Position numbers and translations under genes: made by a program. From positions 15,250,802-15,314,801 of the forward strand of contig NC_045145.1 of the NCBI RefSeq assembly GCF_008831285.2: a stretch of DNA of 64,000 nt. The letters run 5' to 3'. The DNA is from Nymphaea colorata (Eukaryota > Streptophyta > Magnoliopsida > Nymphaeales > Nymphaeaceae). Below the pieces are notes generated by a model. The model was not told where the DNA came from. It searched no databases and was given only the letters and a program-made list of their open reading frames with translations. This document shows, in pieces, positions 10,801 to 23,250 of the stretch (its first letter is position 1; the number at the start of each line of letters is the position of its first letter).

Positions 10801-13409
10801 CATTGTGGATACATGCCAAATTCTGAGCCATTTCTTTCGATGATGCTGGAAACATTTCGAGCAACCAAGTTACTAGAGCTTAGGAGAAAAGCAAGAGTAT
10901 TTGTCCCTGAAGGAAGATCCATGATGGGTTGCATGGACGAAACTAGATCCTTAGACTATGGTCAGGTTTTTGTTCAGTATTCTGGTGCTGGAGATGCAGA
11001 GTGTCAATGCACTCGTGTTGTTGAGGGATTAGTTGTTGTTGCTAAAAATCCTTGCCTACACCCTGGTGATGTGCGTGTCTTGTGGGCTACCAATATTCCA
11101 GCCTTGCACCATATGGTTGACTGTATTGTCTTTCCTCAGAAAGGGAGAAGGTACAATAATCTATATGCACCCCTCCCACGCTACCGTCTCTTTATCATTG
11201 CTGTTATTATGCAAAGTAGACATGTTGCTCCTTATTTGTCTATTAGGAAGGTCACTTAATACATTGTTTGGAATGACTTATAAATTCTACAAAATGACAA
11301 ATGGACGCCTAACGGAGTCTAAAACTGTTGTGCATGATTGAGGACCATGGCAATGAAAACATTGAAAACCCCGCTTGCTCTCAGGAGGGTGGGAGTTCAT
11401 CCTGCAAAGTGGAATAGTCCAATCATTTATACGTTACAGACCACACAATGAATAGCTGTCTTACATACTATCGTTTTGCTCTTTTTTTGTTTTGTGTGAC
11501 CGACAACTTCGTTGCAATAATTCCCTCGTGATTTCTTGTACCGTCAAATCAATGAAGTAACAATTTTAGTAAAAGCCAATCCGCAATGTCGCGAAAAGTG
11601 GTTAATCATCTACTTTAAATTGTCTTAAGATTGGTACCAAAGCTTAGTTCAAAATATATGACATCCTGAGATGTCGCGCATGCATAAATAAGAAAAGTGG
11701 AAGTTATAAAAACACAAAAGTAGCATATTAGCTAATAATATACATCAATTGTTGGTTTGAAATTTTGAATATACGGCTGCATAAGATGTGGCACAGTCAT
11801 GAATAAGAAAAAGTGATGAAAACACAAAAAAGGTGTATTTTGACTAATATGCATTAAGCCTTGGTAGGCATCCTTCTTATTTGTTCATCATAATTAGCAT
11901 ATTATCTTTGTTCTTTCCATGTACTAATAACAACGTTGTTGTTGCAAGAGAAGGCCACACCCCAATGAATGTTCAGGGAGTGATTTGGATGGAGATGTTT
12001 ACTTCGTTAGTTGGGATCCTGCACTTATTCCACCTAGGCAAATCCCCCCTATGGACTATGATCCTGCGCCGCCAGAAGATCTGGGTCGTGATGTCTTAAT
12101 CAAGGTACTCTGTTATAATAAATTACACAAAAAGGTCCTTTGCTTTTATTGAGTTCATAGAAGAAGTATTTGTGATCCCTCTCTTATTAGGATGGTGTGA
12201 GTTGTGGGCATTGAAAAGAATTACATTCTATATCAACTTCTAAAGCAGTAGAAATTGGGAAAGCATACCTACAATTGAGATTAGCAAAAGAGATTAAATT
12301 CAAAAGTGATTGGATCTTGATCGCATAATGGAAAGTTGCGTCCTGGTCAATATGTGGCATCAAGATAAACTTTTCAAGGGAAAAGATGATTCTTGGGGAA
12401 AACTCGTGGCACATGTGATGTTATTCTTTTATTCTGATAATAAGTATGTCAACAAAATTACTATCAAATAAAGTTTTTGTTGTCTTTGCTTTGGAACTAG
12501 GTAACCATTTTAATCTGTTGCCTACTCTAATTTGCGTGCCACTAAGCATTCTTCTTGGCCTGGCCGTGATGACAGGACGTGCAAGAGTACTTTGCAAATT
12601 ATATGATCAACGACAGCTTAGGTATAATTTCAAATGCCCACACAGTGTTTGCTGACAAGGAACCAATGAAGGCACAGAGTCTGCCATGCATAGAGCTTGC
12701 CAAGCTTTTCTCAGTTGCAGTTGATTTTCCCAAGACTGGTGTCCCAGCTGTTATCCCATCTCATCTCCGGGTCCAAGAATATCCGGACTTCATGGAAAAA
12801 CCAGACAAGCCCACATATGAGTCCAGGGGAATAATTGGAAAACTTTTCAGGGCTGTCAAGGGTAGATCACAGGTTGCTTCAATTGCATCTTTTACAAAGA
12901 GTGTTGCCTGCAAAGCATATGATCGAGACTTGGAAGTAGATGGATATGAGGACTACTTGGATGATGCCTATTACTACAAAAGCGAATATGACCTCAAGTT
13001 GTGGAATCTCATGCAGCATTATGGGTTCAAAACAGAGGCTGAGATCATGTGTGGTAACGTGATGTTCCTCTCTGGATCTTTTAGAAGAAACAGAGATTCG
13101 GAAGCCATCCTACTGGCTGTGAGGTCTCTTAGGAAGGAAGCTAGAGCCTGGTTTGCAAAAGAGTCCAACAGGTCAGAGCAGTATGGTGATGACTATGAGG
13201 ATGATCCTCTTGCAAAGGCGTCTGCTTGGTATCACGTCACGTATCACCCAGATTACTGGGGAGCCTACAGTGAGGAGAACCAACCACATTTCATCAGCTT
13301 TCCTTGGTGTGTCTATGATAAGCTCATAACCATCAAGAAAGAGAAGCTCAGGTCTCGAAAAACCAGGGCTGCTCAGTTGAAGCACCACGTGAACTCACTA
13401 ATGCTGTAA
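7804..13409 (+). CDS. RDR1: RNA-dependent RNA polymerase 1, copy B (complete, 4 exons, 1162 aa)
   Basis: It makes double-stranded RNA from viral or aberrant transcripts, feeding Dicer-like enzymes. Exons are 7804-8328, 9172-11150, 11954-12104 and 12576-13409; all introns are GT-AG (843, 803 and 471 bp), and joining keeps one frame to the TAA. Exon 1 encodes an RRM-like N-terminus (GGRSIQVSGFPAGVD, then LYYGSSYL) typical of RDR1. The catalytic DLDGD lies at about residues 845-849. The start is the ATG that opens the RRM with MGGRSIQVSGFP, matching remembered Arabidopsis MGKTIQVFGFP. The protein is longer than Arabidopsis RDR1 (about 1107 aa), mostly because of an internal 44-residue duplication near residue 420. 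The intron phases and 151-bp exon 3 are the same as in copy A, so the two are tandem duplicates. All expected motifs are present, and it looks functional. Confidence 0.95.
9910..10173 (+). repeat. In-frame tandem duplication (2 x 132 bp) inside RDR1-B
   Basis: Two consecutive 44-residue units occur. The first runs from LSRRTTLPDDQ to FPAFSSSH and the second from VSQRTTFLDDQ to FLAFSSSQ, with 23 of 44 residues identical by my count. The second unit is the canonical RDR1 sequence (GDKKFEFLAFSSSQL), and the first is the diverged extra. The frame is kept. The divergence shows the duplication is old. Confidence 0.85.
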
Positions 13410-14339
13410 AGAATCATCTGCCTAATTAGAAGCGCATCCATGCTTTGCTTCCTTCTTGTTGACTTGCGTTTCCCTGTCCATAATCCCTACATATAGGTCG
13501 TAGGATTAGGCCATAATTGGTTGTACACAGGTTGGTGTTTCTTCTGTATCTCTTCCTTTTGTGGTCTTTGTTTCACCATGTTTGTCTACGTTGTGCTGTC
13601 ATGTTAAACAGGCAAGGGATTTTCAGTAATTTCAATGTTTATTTGGTGTGACATCCTGAACTTCTTCATGGTTGGTCTCATGAAAGACTATCTGGTGCAG
13701 TAGACTCGTGAAATCACCCAGTCGTCATCACTCGGTGTTCTTCCACATTGTATAAGGTAATAACAAGAAAATTTTAAGCACGACTCGCAAAATTTCTTTT
13801 TTCTTTTTTAATTAAAAAAAATCACCCCTGCTTTAAACGGTTAACAAAAGAAACTATTCCGGAAACTTAAGGCGTGTTTACATCATACTACCGAAAGCTG
13901 AATATATATTTGCAATATTTTTTTCCTTTCGTTGTAATTGCCCGTTCGCGGGCGTCATCAGTCTCCTCAATTACGTTACGCCACTTCGCAGGGCCAGAAC
14001 CGGGCGCAGAGTGATGCGGCTCCCCTCTGAAATTCTCAAAGACTCGACCGAATTTATATATTAAACTAAATGCTCAATGCCTACCCCAAAGCCCAGATGC
14101 TCCCTTTGAAATATCGGTAAAAGATCAATCGGCCCTACCTAAAATTTCTGGATCCACTTCACTTCCGAGTTGACGATCTTTTTCTTCTAAAATCGAACTC
14201 AAATGCAGCTTCTGGCTCTCAATTCTGACACAACAGTGGGATTTGCATTGAAGAACTATTTCCTGTCCCAAGATTTAATATTGGAGAGCTTACTTGACTG
14301 TGTATGAAATATTTAGTCATCCTATGGTCCCTCTTCTGC
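13410..14339. other. Spacer downstream of RDR1-B
   Basis: It begins with the copy B 3' untranslated region (to roughly 13640), then unassigned sequence with a GC-richer patch near 13930-14020. No ORF of note and no recognisable element. Confidence 0.6.
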
Positions 14340-15130
14340 TCAAACAAATCTTTTAGGCAGATAAATTTCGCCATCTTTGCTTTTGAACCAGGCTGTCGTT
14401 TCAGCGACAGTTGTTCACTCTAATTGGGCAGTCCCTAATCTTCCTCCTTGGGCTGCACTCGGTGGCGGGATGGACGATAATAGTTTTCATAGTATATGAC
14501 CAATTACAGCTTGGGCATAATCTCCCACAGTGCAGACTTGCTTAGAGAAATGGCCAAGCTGTTCTTAGTTGCAGTTGGTTTTCCCAATACTTGTGTTCGG
14601 CAGTGGACCTACTTATAAGCTGCCCGTCAAAAATTGCATTGTGAAATCATCAAAGCCCGGAGTCCATACTTAGACCGAGCCGGTGATTGAAAGTGCTTCT
14701 CAGCCAAAAAAAATCCTGAGTCTGCTACTAAATGTTCTGATGCGGTCATCTGATGCAGTCATTTCACTGAAGCTCCGATGTGAGCCAGAGAGTTGACATG
14801 GACAGGCAGTAAACGTAGCTCCTGTTGAACCTTTGATGGCTGTGAGGTCTCCTAGAAATTAAGGAAGCAACCCCCTGGTCTGCTAAGAAGCCTAGCAGGT
14901 CCGACCAGCGTGGTGATGAATAGAGTCACTTAATTGGCTCACTCGGCCATTAAGTTGGTCTGAATGCTCATCACGCTAGTTATCAACAGGCCTGTCTGCC
15001 CATGCTTTCCTTCCTTTCTAATTCATGACTTGCTCCTGGTTGTACCCATATTCTATATGATAAGGCTAGGACTTATAAATTGCTTGTGAATAGGTTGGTG
15101 GGTTTCTGCAACCTTTTTCTATTTACTTCC
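14340..15130 (+). pseudogene. Decayed third RDR1 copy (end of intron 3, exon 4 pieces, 3' flank)
   Basis: Pieces align in order with copy B. The intron end (ctttgcttttgaaccaggc versus ctttgctttggaactaggt) is followed by atatgaccaattacagcttg versus atatgatcaacgacagctta. Next comes gccaagctgttcttagttgc versus gccaagcttttctcagttgc, then gatggctgtgaggtctcc with the following lysine-rich stretch, and then a 3' flank resembling that of copy B (catgctttccttccttc). There are deletions, frameshifts and stops throughout, and most of the middle of exon 4 is unrecognisable. Exons 1-3 and the catalytic loop are absent. It therefore arose from a partial duplication or is the remnant of a mostly deleted copy. 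Confidence 0.75.
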
Positions 15131-15867
15131 TGTTAAATTTGATCTCTACTGCTAGTAATTTTCATTATTTAGCTGGCGAGCCCATCTTAAATTTCTAGCT
15201 GACAATCGTTTCAGGTTGGCGTTCCGCCTGGTAGAAATCTGTATTCTTTTTATTACTACATAACAAAAAAGAATGTCAAGAAAGCTTGATCAGTCGATCA
15301 ATGGCTGAAGGTACTGCTGAATCGTGATCACCGTGCTTGTGGTTCAGATTCGGCTAAACTCGACAGGTTGCTTCTGCGCTTTCACCATTCACACGCCCTA
15401 CCAATCCGAATAGATCCAGCTGATTACACGTTGGACTGCCAACAGTTCGATTGCTCCTCAGAAAGACTTAAAGGCTCAAAAATGGCGCACTATAAAACCA
15501 AAAGGAAACGGCAAAAAATTTGAAAAAAAATCAACCATTGATGACAAAATGGAAAGGAACCAAACAAAAAAAGAGGTATGAAGTGTGTGTTCGACCAGAA
15601 ATGCAGAGCGTCATCCCCAAGTCCATCATAACGATTCAGGTTTTGTTTTTAGGGGGGACTGAACATTCCAGAAACTATATAGAAAAGTCAATGCTTCCAT
15701 GGCGGATAATTGTGAGATGGTTAAATTCAAAAATTCATCACTAAAAAAATAATAAATCATCAATAAATTCATCATAAACTGTTTTTGCACCTTAAACCAT
15801 TACTAATGTCAATGTACTCAACTATTATTTAGCTATAAATTTAATGTTTGGTAAGATTGAAATCTTG

Positions 15868-15921
<54 letters not shown>

Positions 15922-17030
15922 AAAACGAAAACATCAACGTGCAAGTTTTACTTTTTAAAATTTTAGAGGATAAAGGGCCATGTCCACTCCCAGCCCACCA
16001 CGTTCTATCCTTGTGCAGATGTGCTTATGTGTCACGGTTACACGTCTGTGCACTCATATATATACTTGCAAACTGACGCTGAGAAGAACGCAATTTAACA
16101 AAGCACATTTATATTGCAAAGCTAACATCATTGAAAAAGAAAAAAGAAATTTCTTTCGGATTTTCATACTTCCACTAAGGAATATGAACGTGTTTGGGAT
16201 TTGGATCATTTAAATATATTAAGAGTTTTTTGATAGCCTTAAATTTGAAATCTTCTTTTGCCCTCTCTGATCTTAAATCCAATCTTTTCTTAATGCAAAG
16301 AAGTAAAATAAGGATCTTAAATATAATACTTTGATGAATCATGAACCTTTTGTCACATCAATAAAAACATACCACGCCATATTCACATCAGATCTGGATT
16401 TCAAATCCAGAGTAATCAAGCACCCCTTCAGAAACTTGGTCTTAACTCATCATCTTAACTTCTCATCACCACTACTTTCATATTCGCATGTGCATTACTT
16501 TCGTATTCGTATGTGCATTCTTATAAAAGTGGAATTCTTTTTCCGAAATGTCCCCGAGAAAAACACTCAGACGGAATATATTTTCGGACTTTCTTTCCAT
16601 AAAGTTTTTGACGAAACCGGAATTTAACGAAGAGATTCTCATTGGCCAACATTTTTATTGAAAACGAGATCCGTCGCTATTGATCAGGCCAGAAAAGGAA
16701 AAAGAACGTCCTTATCTCCAAAAAGAAGATGGGGTCACGAAGCTTTTCCGCCAAATCAAATGTGTCGTGACTTATCCTTTTCGATGAGTACGACTGACAT
16801 GAAAGCACAATAAAGATGAGCTCGAATGAATTTAAGAGAGGGAAAGAGAGAGAGAAAGTGCAGATGCAGAGAGAGAAAGAGATGAGAAGTCAGGATACAG
16901 TTTCACCGTGCATACTATAGCAACATTATGTGAAGCGTGACGTAGACTAACTTTCAAAATGCCCCAACTCTTCCTGTTGCGTCATCTCTATCCCCAAAGG
17001 GTAGAGCTAATTCAGTTAAGAGAATTGCCA
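15131..17030. other. Intergenic spacer between the RDR1 cluster and the TPS gene
   Basis: AT-rich sequence with an AT microsatellite (15869-15919) and a purine-rich AG tract near 16840-16880. Short ORFs show no family features. No gene was recognised. Confidence 0.65.
15869..15919. repeat. (AT)n microsatellite
   Basis: About 25 uninterrupted AT units. Confidence 0.95.
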
Positions 17031-18608
17031 ACTAGAAAGATACAGGAAAACATGGGTAACTCTTGGAAATTAAACTCCAATCGAACAGAGGTCTCAAGTC
17101 AGGATGCTGCACATCGCTGCAGATAAAAGGATAGCGAGGAGGTGGCGAGCTTCTGTCCACGCCCGTAGAAGAACAGAACAAACCGGCCATCAACAAGAGA
17201 GTTGGACCCCTTTCACTAAGAGCGGCACCAAGCCATGTAGAAACAGAACCTGATTTCTGAAACAAATCCAACTTGAAAATAACTTGGACCAAAGTTACTG
17301 GAAGTTCCTGAGACACCGAACCCACGCGCTGACAAAACCAAACAAGTGAGATGTGACTTGTTGCACTTGGCATAGGCTCAGGCTCCTCTTGCAGACTTGC
17401 GCCTTAAAAAGAACTCAGAAGCAGCCCTAAGATGCTTGAAGAGCCACATGGAGTTGGGACAGGCAACTGACGATGTTGTGACCTGTGAGAAGTTCATAGA
17501 ATTAACACCTGTAGGATGAGATAATGGGCAGATGGAGAACCCCCAAGAAAAAAAAAAATCAGAGATAGAATCCACTCTGACCCACCACCAACAGATTATT
17601 CCAAATACGGCGTCAGACAGACAAAGTTCAACGAATTGTAGCCGCTCTTCGCATCACCAAAACAGTTCAAGATTGAATTAACTCCGATAATCGAATGTTG
17701 AATTTACCATGAAGAACCCGGCAGATTCACCTTGGGAAAATACTCACCTCCTCACTGGATCAAAAATATTCCAGTCAAAAGCCAGTCAAGATCTCCCTGT
17801 ACAACGCCAAACCACTGAAGGGATGGCTTCCAGGGGATCTGAACATTAAAGTCCAAGAGAAAAAAAAAATGCAACGTGCTGGAGAAGGTAGTAACGCAGA
17901 AGAACCATTAAAAACGATTAGCGAGACAGAAAGGGACTCGAAGATACAAAATACAAAGTAATGTGGCGAAAACGCCGTGTCAAACCCAATTACGACACAA
18001 TCACTCACAAACAGATTAGTCTATAATGGAAATGGAAGCAATAGCATCCAAATGTACGACTCAGAAAACAGCAGTGACGCCATTCATGACAAATCACAAG
18101 AGTAGCGGCTCAAATTTCCCCTCGTATAAAGCTGTAATAAAGTCCATGTCAACATCCAATATAAGGGAAGTTCCACTGAAACAACTATGCTTGCAAGCTT
18201 TTCTATAATACTTTTGAGAAACTGATCAAGCTACAAAAAGGAGAAAATATGTATCCGACTATCAGTAAAGTACAAAGACACCAAAACCTTCCTAGGAAAA
18301 GTACATAATTTACATCACAATAGATGTGCCGTGAGTGACATCGAGATCCTGTTTACAGCATCCAAAATGTAACTGTAAAATATCAAGGCGCACCATGCAA
18401 ACCAAAATTTTCCCCGCGCAACAGCAGAGTAACCTTTGAAGCCAATTGAAGCTCATCCACGATGGCTCATCTAAACCAAATGCTTGTCAATGAAGGTAAA
18501 AGCCTAACAAGATTCTTGTGCCAATCGTCTTTCAAAATCGAAACTCCCTGGACAAGCATCAAAGATGAGGGAGTTATCCCTTCCTGCTGGCTTGTGATTA
18601 AGGGTGTG
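17031..18608 (-). other. 3' flank of the TPS gene, no supported gene
   Basis: The part next to 18609 is probably the TPS 3' untranslated region. Two minus-strand ORFs (17032-17373 and 17378-17575) adjoin each other, but their translations are serine- and phenylalanine-rich without any motif I recognise, so I do not call them genes. Confidence 0.5.
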
Positions 18609-21517
18609 TTATGAAGGGGAAATTCTGGGCCCTTGGTCTGAAACTGAAGCAAGGCTCTGAAGCATTCTCACAATCTCTGTAGTATCATCCAAGTAATACT
18701 TGGCCTTACTAGGCTTCCGTCCAACGGTACATGCAAACACTTCTGTTGAAGGAGACAACGTCGAACCAACCATGGCTTTAGAGATCACCTCAAACATATC
18801 TTCATCAGATCTGTCATCCCCAATACATAGAACAAAATCTGGCACCATGCCCCTTTGTAGCATTGTTGAGAGAAGGCGATCAGCCACAAGCCCCTTGCTA
18901 ACACCCTGCACAATAACAAGAAAAAGATTAAGTAAAAACGTGTCTAGCCTTATTCCAAGTAAACTTAGCACCTGTTCTTGCGGAGATCCTCTCAGATACA
19001 AGGGACAGTTTCAGTTTCAGGAAGCAACAACTAATGTTCTGGACAAACTATGATATAGAGGAGAATTATGCTAACCTGTGGCTTAACCTCCACTAGGTTC
19101 TGCCCACGCTTGACAGAAACTGGCTCATTAGCAAGAACACCTTCAAGGTGATCCAGAAGTTCCTTAGCTTGGCATGATCCAAAATCTGGATCAGCATCCT
19201 CATAGTGCCAAACCACAGCACTTTCTTTGGTTTCTATAGTTGAACCATCAGTTGTCTCAGTGTACAACTTCATCACAGGTTCTGCAATCTGCTTCCAGTC
19301 AAAATCTGTAACAGGAACGCATGTTTCCCATTCTGATTCACGTTTCAACCTATGCACAAGTACAACAAATATATCAGTCCAGTTCACATTATATGCACAA
19401 AAGGTTCAGACGATGTACTAACCAATATTCAGATTGACATTACACGCTTAAAACAGAGATGCTGCAACCTAGGTAAAATGATGAAAAAAAACCTAATCAA
19501 AAGGAAGACAGCCATTAAAATCTAGGCACCTTAGAAAATATCCATGTTCTGCAGCAATTCCAAGCTTTTCACAGGGAGAAAACCATTCACCAAGAGTAGT
19601 CCTGTCCTTGGCACTGACAAGAAATACTAAATTGCTCAGGTCTCTACATAAGCTGTTTAGGATATCTATTGAATTAGGGCTGGGAGTCTTATTAATTGAT
19701 GCCTGTGGCATCATGGTGCCATCATAATCAAGAAGAATTGCTCTGTTCTTCGTTCGCTTATAAGCAGATACTATGTGCTCTACTGAAAGCTTCCGGAAAT
19801 TTGGATCAAGTGCAACAACCCTGAAACCCAACCCAAAACCAATACCCCAACACCTGCGGCGTGCATGTTCTCCACAATTTCTTTGCAAATCTTGGAGGAA
19901 ACTGTGAGCCCAATAACCAACATCATGAGTGCTTACATATCTATAATGTTTCTCATGCCTCAACTGCTTCTCTGCTTCAGCCATAACAAGAGCAGAATCC
20001 ATTGCATCAGCTACTGCATCTATGTTCCAGGGGTTCACTCGAATGGCACCACTTAACGAAGGAGAACATCCAATGAACTCAGAAACAACAAGCATGCTCT
20101 TTTTGGGGGTTGATGGACTTGACCTTAAGATCTTATCCAGCCTTTCATTACTTTGCCTACAGATGATATACTCGTAAGGAATGAGATTCATTCCATCCCT
20201 GACTGCTGTTACAAGACAACATTCAGCAACTACATAGTATGCAAGTCTCTCATAGAACTGAAGAGGTTTATCAATCAGCACCACAGGCTCATATCCAGGC
20301 CTTCCAAAGTTCTCGTTGATTCTCTTTGCCGTTGTGAAAGTCTCTGTCTGCACTTCCTTTACATCCTTCCCTCGGCCCCTAGCAGGATTAGCAATCTGTA
20401 CCAAGACCACCTTGCCTCTGCACTCTGGATGCTGGATAAGCAACTGCTCCATTGCCAGAAGCTTGAGGCTTATGCCCTTAAATATATCCATGTCATCCAC
20501 ACCAAGTAACATGGTTCTGTGGCGGAACTGTTCCACAAGCTCAGACACTTTAGCTTCAGTCTCTGGAAGACTAAGCACCGATTGAAGCTGGCCCATGTGA
20601 ATGCCCACTGGGAGAATCTTGATGCTCACAGTGCGTCCATAGTATTCAAGTCCAATATAGCCCCGCTTTGACTCATAAGAAAGGCCAAGCATTCTTCCAC
20701 AACAAGAAAGGAAATGCCTAGCATAATCAAACGTGTGAAATCCAATCAAATCAGAATTTAGGAGGGCTCTGAGAATCTCTTCCCGAACAGGCAGAGTTCT
20801 ATAAATTTCTGAAGATGGAAAAGGGCTGTGGAGAAAGAAACCAAGTTTTACACGGTTGAATCTCTTCCTTAGAAATGTGGGCAACACCATCAAATGATAA
20901 TCATGCACCCAGACAAAATCATCCTCTGGATTTATGACTTCCAGAATTTTATCTGCAAATATCTTATTAACAGAGACATACGCCTGCCACAAAGAGCGAT
21001 CAAATCGACCCCCAAGATCAGGTGAAAGAGGAAGCATGTAGTGAAACAGAGGCCAAAGTTGTTGCTTGCAGAAACCATGATAGAACCTGCTGAAAAGATC
21101 AGGTGAAATGAAAGCAGCAACACATTTAAAAGTCTCCAGCAGGTACTGAGAGACCTCATCTTGTTCACTGATAGGAATATCCTCCTTAAGACAACCAACA
21201 TAAATGACCTCAGCATCCTCCCCCAGGCCATCTTTCAGCTGCAAAAGAAGGGAATCTTTATCCAAACTAAAATTCCATCCTTTGTTGTCCAGTGCTCTTC
21301 GTGCTCGTATGGGCAGCATATTTGCAACAATGATTATACGTTCCTGGACTATGGATGAAGGAGGATCAGAACTCACGCTATTGCATGCATCATCATCTAT
21401 GTCAGACATAATTCCAGCAACTGTCATTACTCTGGGAATTCTTCTACCCACACGGCCAAATGATGGAGAATCCCCAGAAGCAAGTTCCAAAAGGTTTGAA
21501 TATGATCTAGATACCAT
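18609..21517 (-). CDS. TPS6: Class II trehalose-6-phosphate synthase, TPS6-like (852 aa)
   Basis: It is a fusion of a glycosyltransferase family 20 (trehalose-6-phosphate synthase) domain and a HAD-type trehalose-phosphatase domain. Class II members are generally thought to be regulators of sugar and growth signalling with little synthase activity. Coding exons, in transcript order, are 21517-19530, 19349-19076 and 18905-18609; the large first exon with two small 3' exons is the usual class II plan. The synthase domain shows WVHDYHLMVLP, GFFLHSPFPSSEIYR and LLGVDDMDIFKGI. The phosphatase domain keeps LLDYDGTM (about residue 595), SAKDRTTL and GDDRSDEDMF (about residue 783). MVSRSYSNLLELASGDSP is the conserved class II N-terminus, so I chose that start over an in-frame ATG ten codons upstream (21547). 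Length fits the family (about 860 aa). The closest remembered relative is Arabidopsis TPS6; TPS5 fits less well. Confidence 0.95.
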
Positions 21518-21630
21518 GTTCAACTGGATAATAGGAATGATCACCAATCACAATAAATTCCAATAGGATACTTCGATAAAAAATTGGATCTCCTCTAACA
21601 AATTGTAGAACAAATTATCCGCTGTGATCT

Positions 21631-21846
21631 TCAAGGCATCCACAACGTGATGGCACAAGCACACCCCAAAGTTAAATTATCACAAAAATCGACATACGTT
21701 CTCACATGTTGAAGAAGCACAAGTGCTCCATAAAGCTCAGACCCACTGTCAACTTGTAAACCTCGATGTGCAGCGTAGCAAGAAGGATTCTCAAATCTGG
21801 TTGCCTCCACTGACTTCCTCTTGGGATAAAGCAACTCAAATTCCAT
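21631..21846 (-). CDS. Upstream ORF in the TPS6-like leader (71 codons)
   Basis: This minus-strand ORF starts three bases after a good acceptor (gttccag, ending at 21850) and stops about 113 bases before the TPS start codon. The peptide runs from MEFELLYPKRKSVEATRFE through HRGLQVDSGSELYG to ACAITLWMP. It has a mixed, protein-like composition, unlike the random ORFs nearby. It is in the leader exon, so ribosomes would meet it before the main ORF, which suggests translational control. Whether the peptide is conserved in other class II TPS leaders must be checked by search. Confidence 0.5.
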   Translation of the reverse strand: MEFELLYPKRKSVEATRFENPSCYAAHRGLQVDSGSELYGALVLLQHVRTYVDFCDNLTLGCACAITLWMP

Positions 21847-21849
21847 TAA

Positions 21850-22896
21850 CTGGAACTCCAGGCTGAGTGAGGCACCACCGATTGGATTAATTTATGTACC
21901 CTAGAATTAAGTAGCATAGAAACATGGATAACATTAAATGATCTCCAGATATGATCTGAATCCTCAAGAATGAAAGTTTGAAAATTTAAAACACAAGTGA
22001 AAAGCGATATCTCTATGACTCTGTGTCTCGTGGTATTAGAAAACGACGAAATTTCGCAAAAAAAAAAAAAAAAAAACACCGGATTGAGAATATATATTCT
22101 CATAAAGGTTAGGAAAGCAATGATAGTCGATATGAACCAGTAAATCACCATCTTCAGAAATTAGGAAGACGGCAAAATCCCAACTCAGAGACGGCAACGC
22201 ACGAAATATGTCCGCAGATCCACCAGAGGTAACTGGAAAAGCAAAAGGACTAACAGGTTCCCTACTGTACAGGCAAAACAAAGATCCTCAATACTCTGAA
22301 TATTGTGAAGTACTCAACACAAACAAAACAAGACGATGACTCATAACGAACGTACGAACCGTTATCTCAAAGGTAGACGATCTGCTGGTCATAACGCAAA
22401 AGAAAGCTTTACATCTATGATGAGGGCGTTCCAGTTCCATCTCATTCAGAGATGAAAAAAAACTGAAGAAAAAACTAATGGGTCACGCAATCTCATTTAT
22501 TAACTGAAACAGTAAAACACCTGAACCAGATTCCCCCACAGAAAGGCATACCAGGAGCCCATTAAGAACAAAATCCGAATCAAAAACTCAGGAGGAGTCG
22601 CAGCGACCAATCCCGACCAACGGAATCATTCGGCAGCCGAAAAAAACAGAGAAAGCAAAAATGGTTCCACTACCCTTCTTATATAAGAAGAAGGCACGAA
22701 AAGAGTGATCTGGCACACCTGATTCAAACCAGCTTCAGAGAGAAAGAGGGATGGATAATCCAACCCCCACAGACACCAAGCCGGAACCAACGAGAGAAGA
22801 AGAGGAAGGAAACAAGAAATGGAAATCACAAACTGAAAGCAATCTCACAACTGAAGATGAAAGAAAGAAGAAAAAGCCAACTAGAAACCATTTACC
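21850..22896 (-). other. Probable intron in the TPS6-like 5' leader
   Basis: In transcript sense the donor is CTGGAAAG|GTAAAT at 22897/22896 and the acceptor ends gttccag at 21850, giving an intron of about 1.05 kb. It holds a poly-A run (22060-22076) and short random ORFs. A further small leader intron with acceptor tattatccag just before the start codon is possible but has no clear donor. Confidence 0.5.
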
Positions 22897-23019
22897 TTTC
22901 CAGACAACGATATCTCCGACTCCAGACGAAAATCAGGTCAACACCCAACTCTCTCTCCCTCAACTCGACACCGGAAAACCCTACTTTTTTCTTGACTCCT
23001 TTTACTTTCTTCACTTTCA

Positions 23020-23027
23020 TATTTATA
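23020..23027 (-). promoter_or_regulatory. TATA box of the TPS6-like gene
   Basis: TATAAATA in the minus-strand sense, about 125 bases upstream of the predicted leader splice donor. Transcription would start near 22990, at the CT-rich leader (agtagggttttccggtgtcg in transcript sense). Confidence 0.6.
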
Positions 23028-23237
23028 CCTAGCCTTCATTAAAATAACAATTATCCAGATAATTTTTAAGTTATTTTTAATTCTTTTCCGCTGTTTTTAA
23101 AAAACTTTTTCCGAAGGCAACGTTTATGTTTATCCCCCACCCCACCCGACCGAGGGCCAGAGAAAAGCAAGCAGACGCGCCCCCAGCCGGAAGCGTCATG
23201 GCCGTCGGAAGAAGGCGGCAATGAATGCTGCGCCGTT

Positions 23238-23250
23238 TGTGGGCCCCCAC
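23238..23250. promoter_or_regulatory. GTGGGCCCCCAC site upstream of the TPS6-like gene
   Basis: A near-palindromic GTGGGCCCCCAC about 210 bp upstream of the TATA box, in a GC-rich block (23100-23420). GTGGGNCC/GGGCCCAC-like motifs are known binding sites for TCP transcription factors. Use here is inferred. Confidence 0.35.

Noticed and set aside
17032-17575. Two adjoining minus-strand ORFs downstream of the TPS gene
   Set aside because: Low-complexity Ser/Phe-rich translations with no motif or splice support; more likely untranslated flank.
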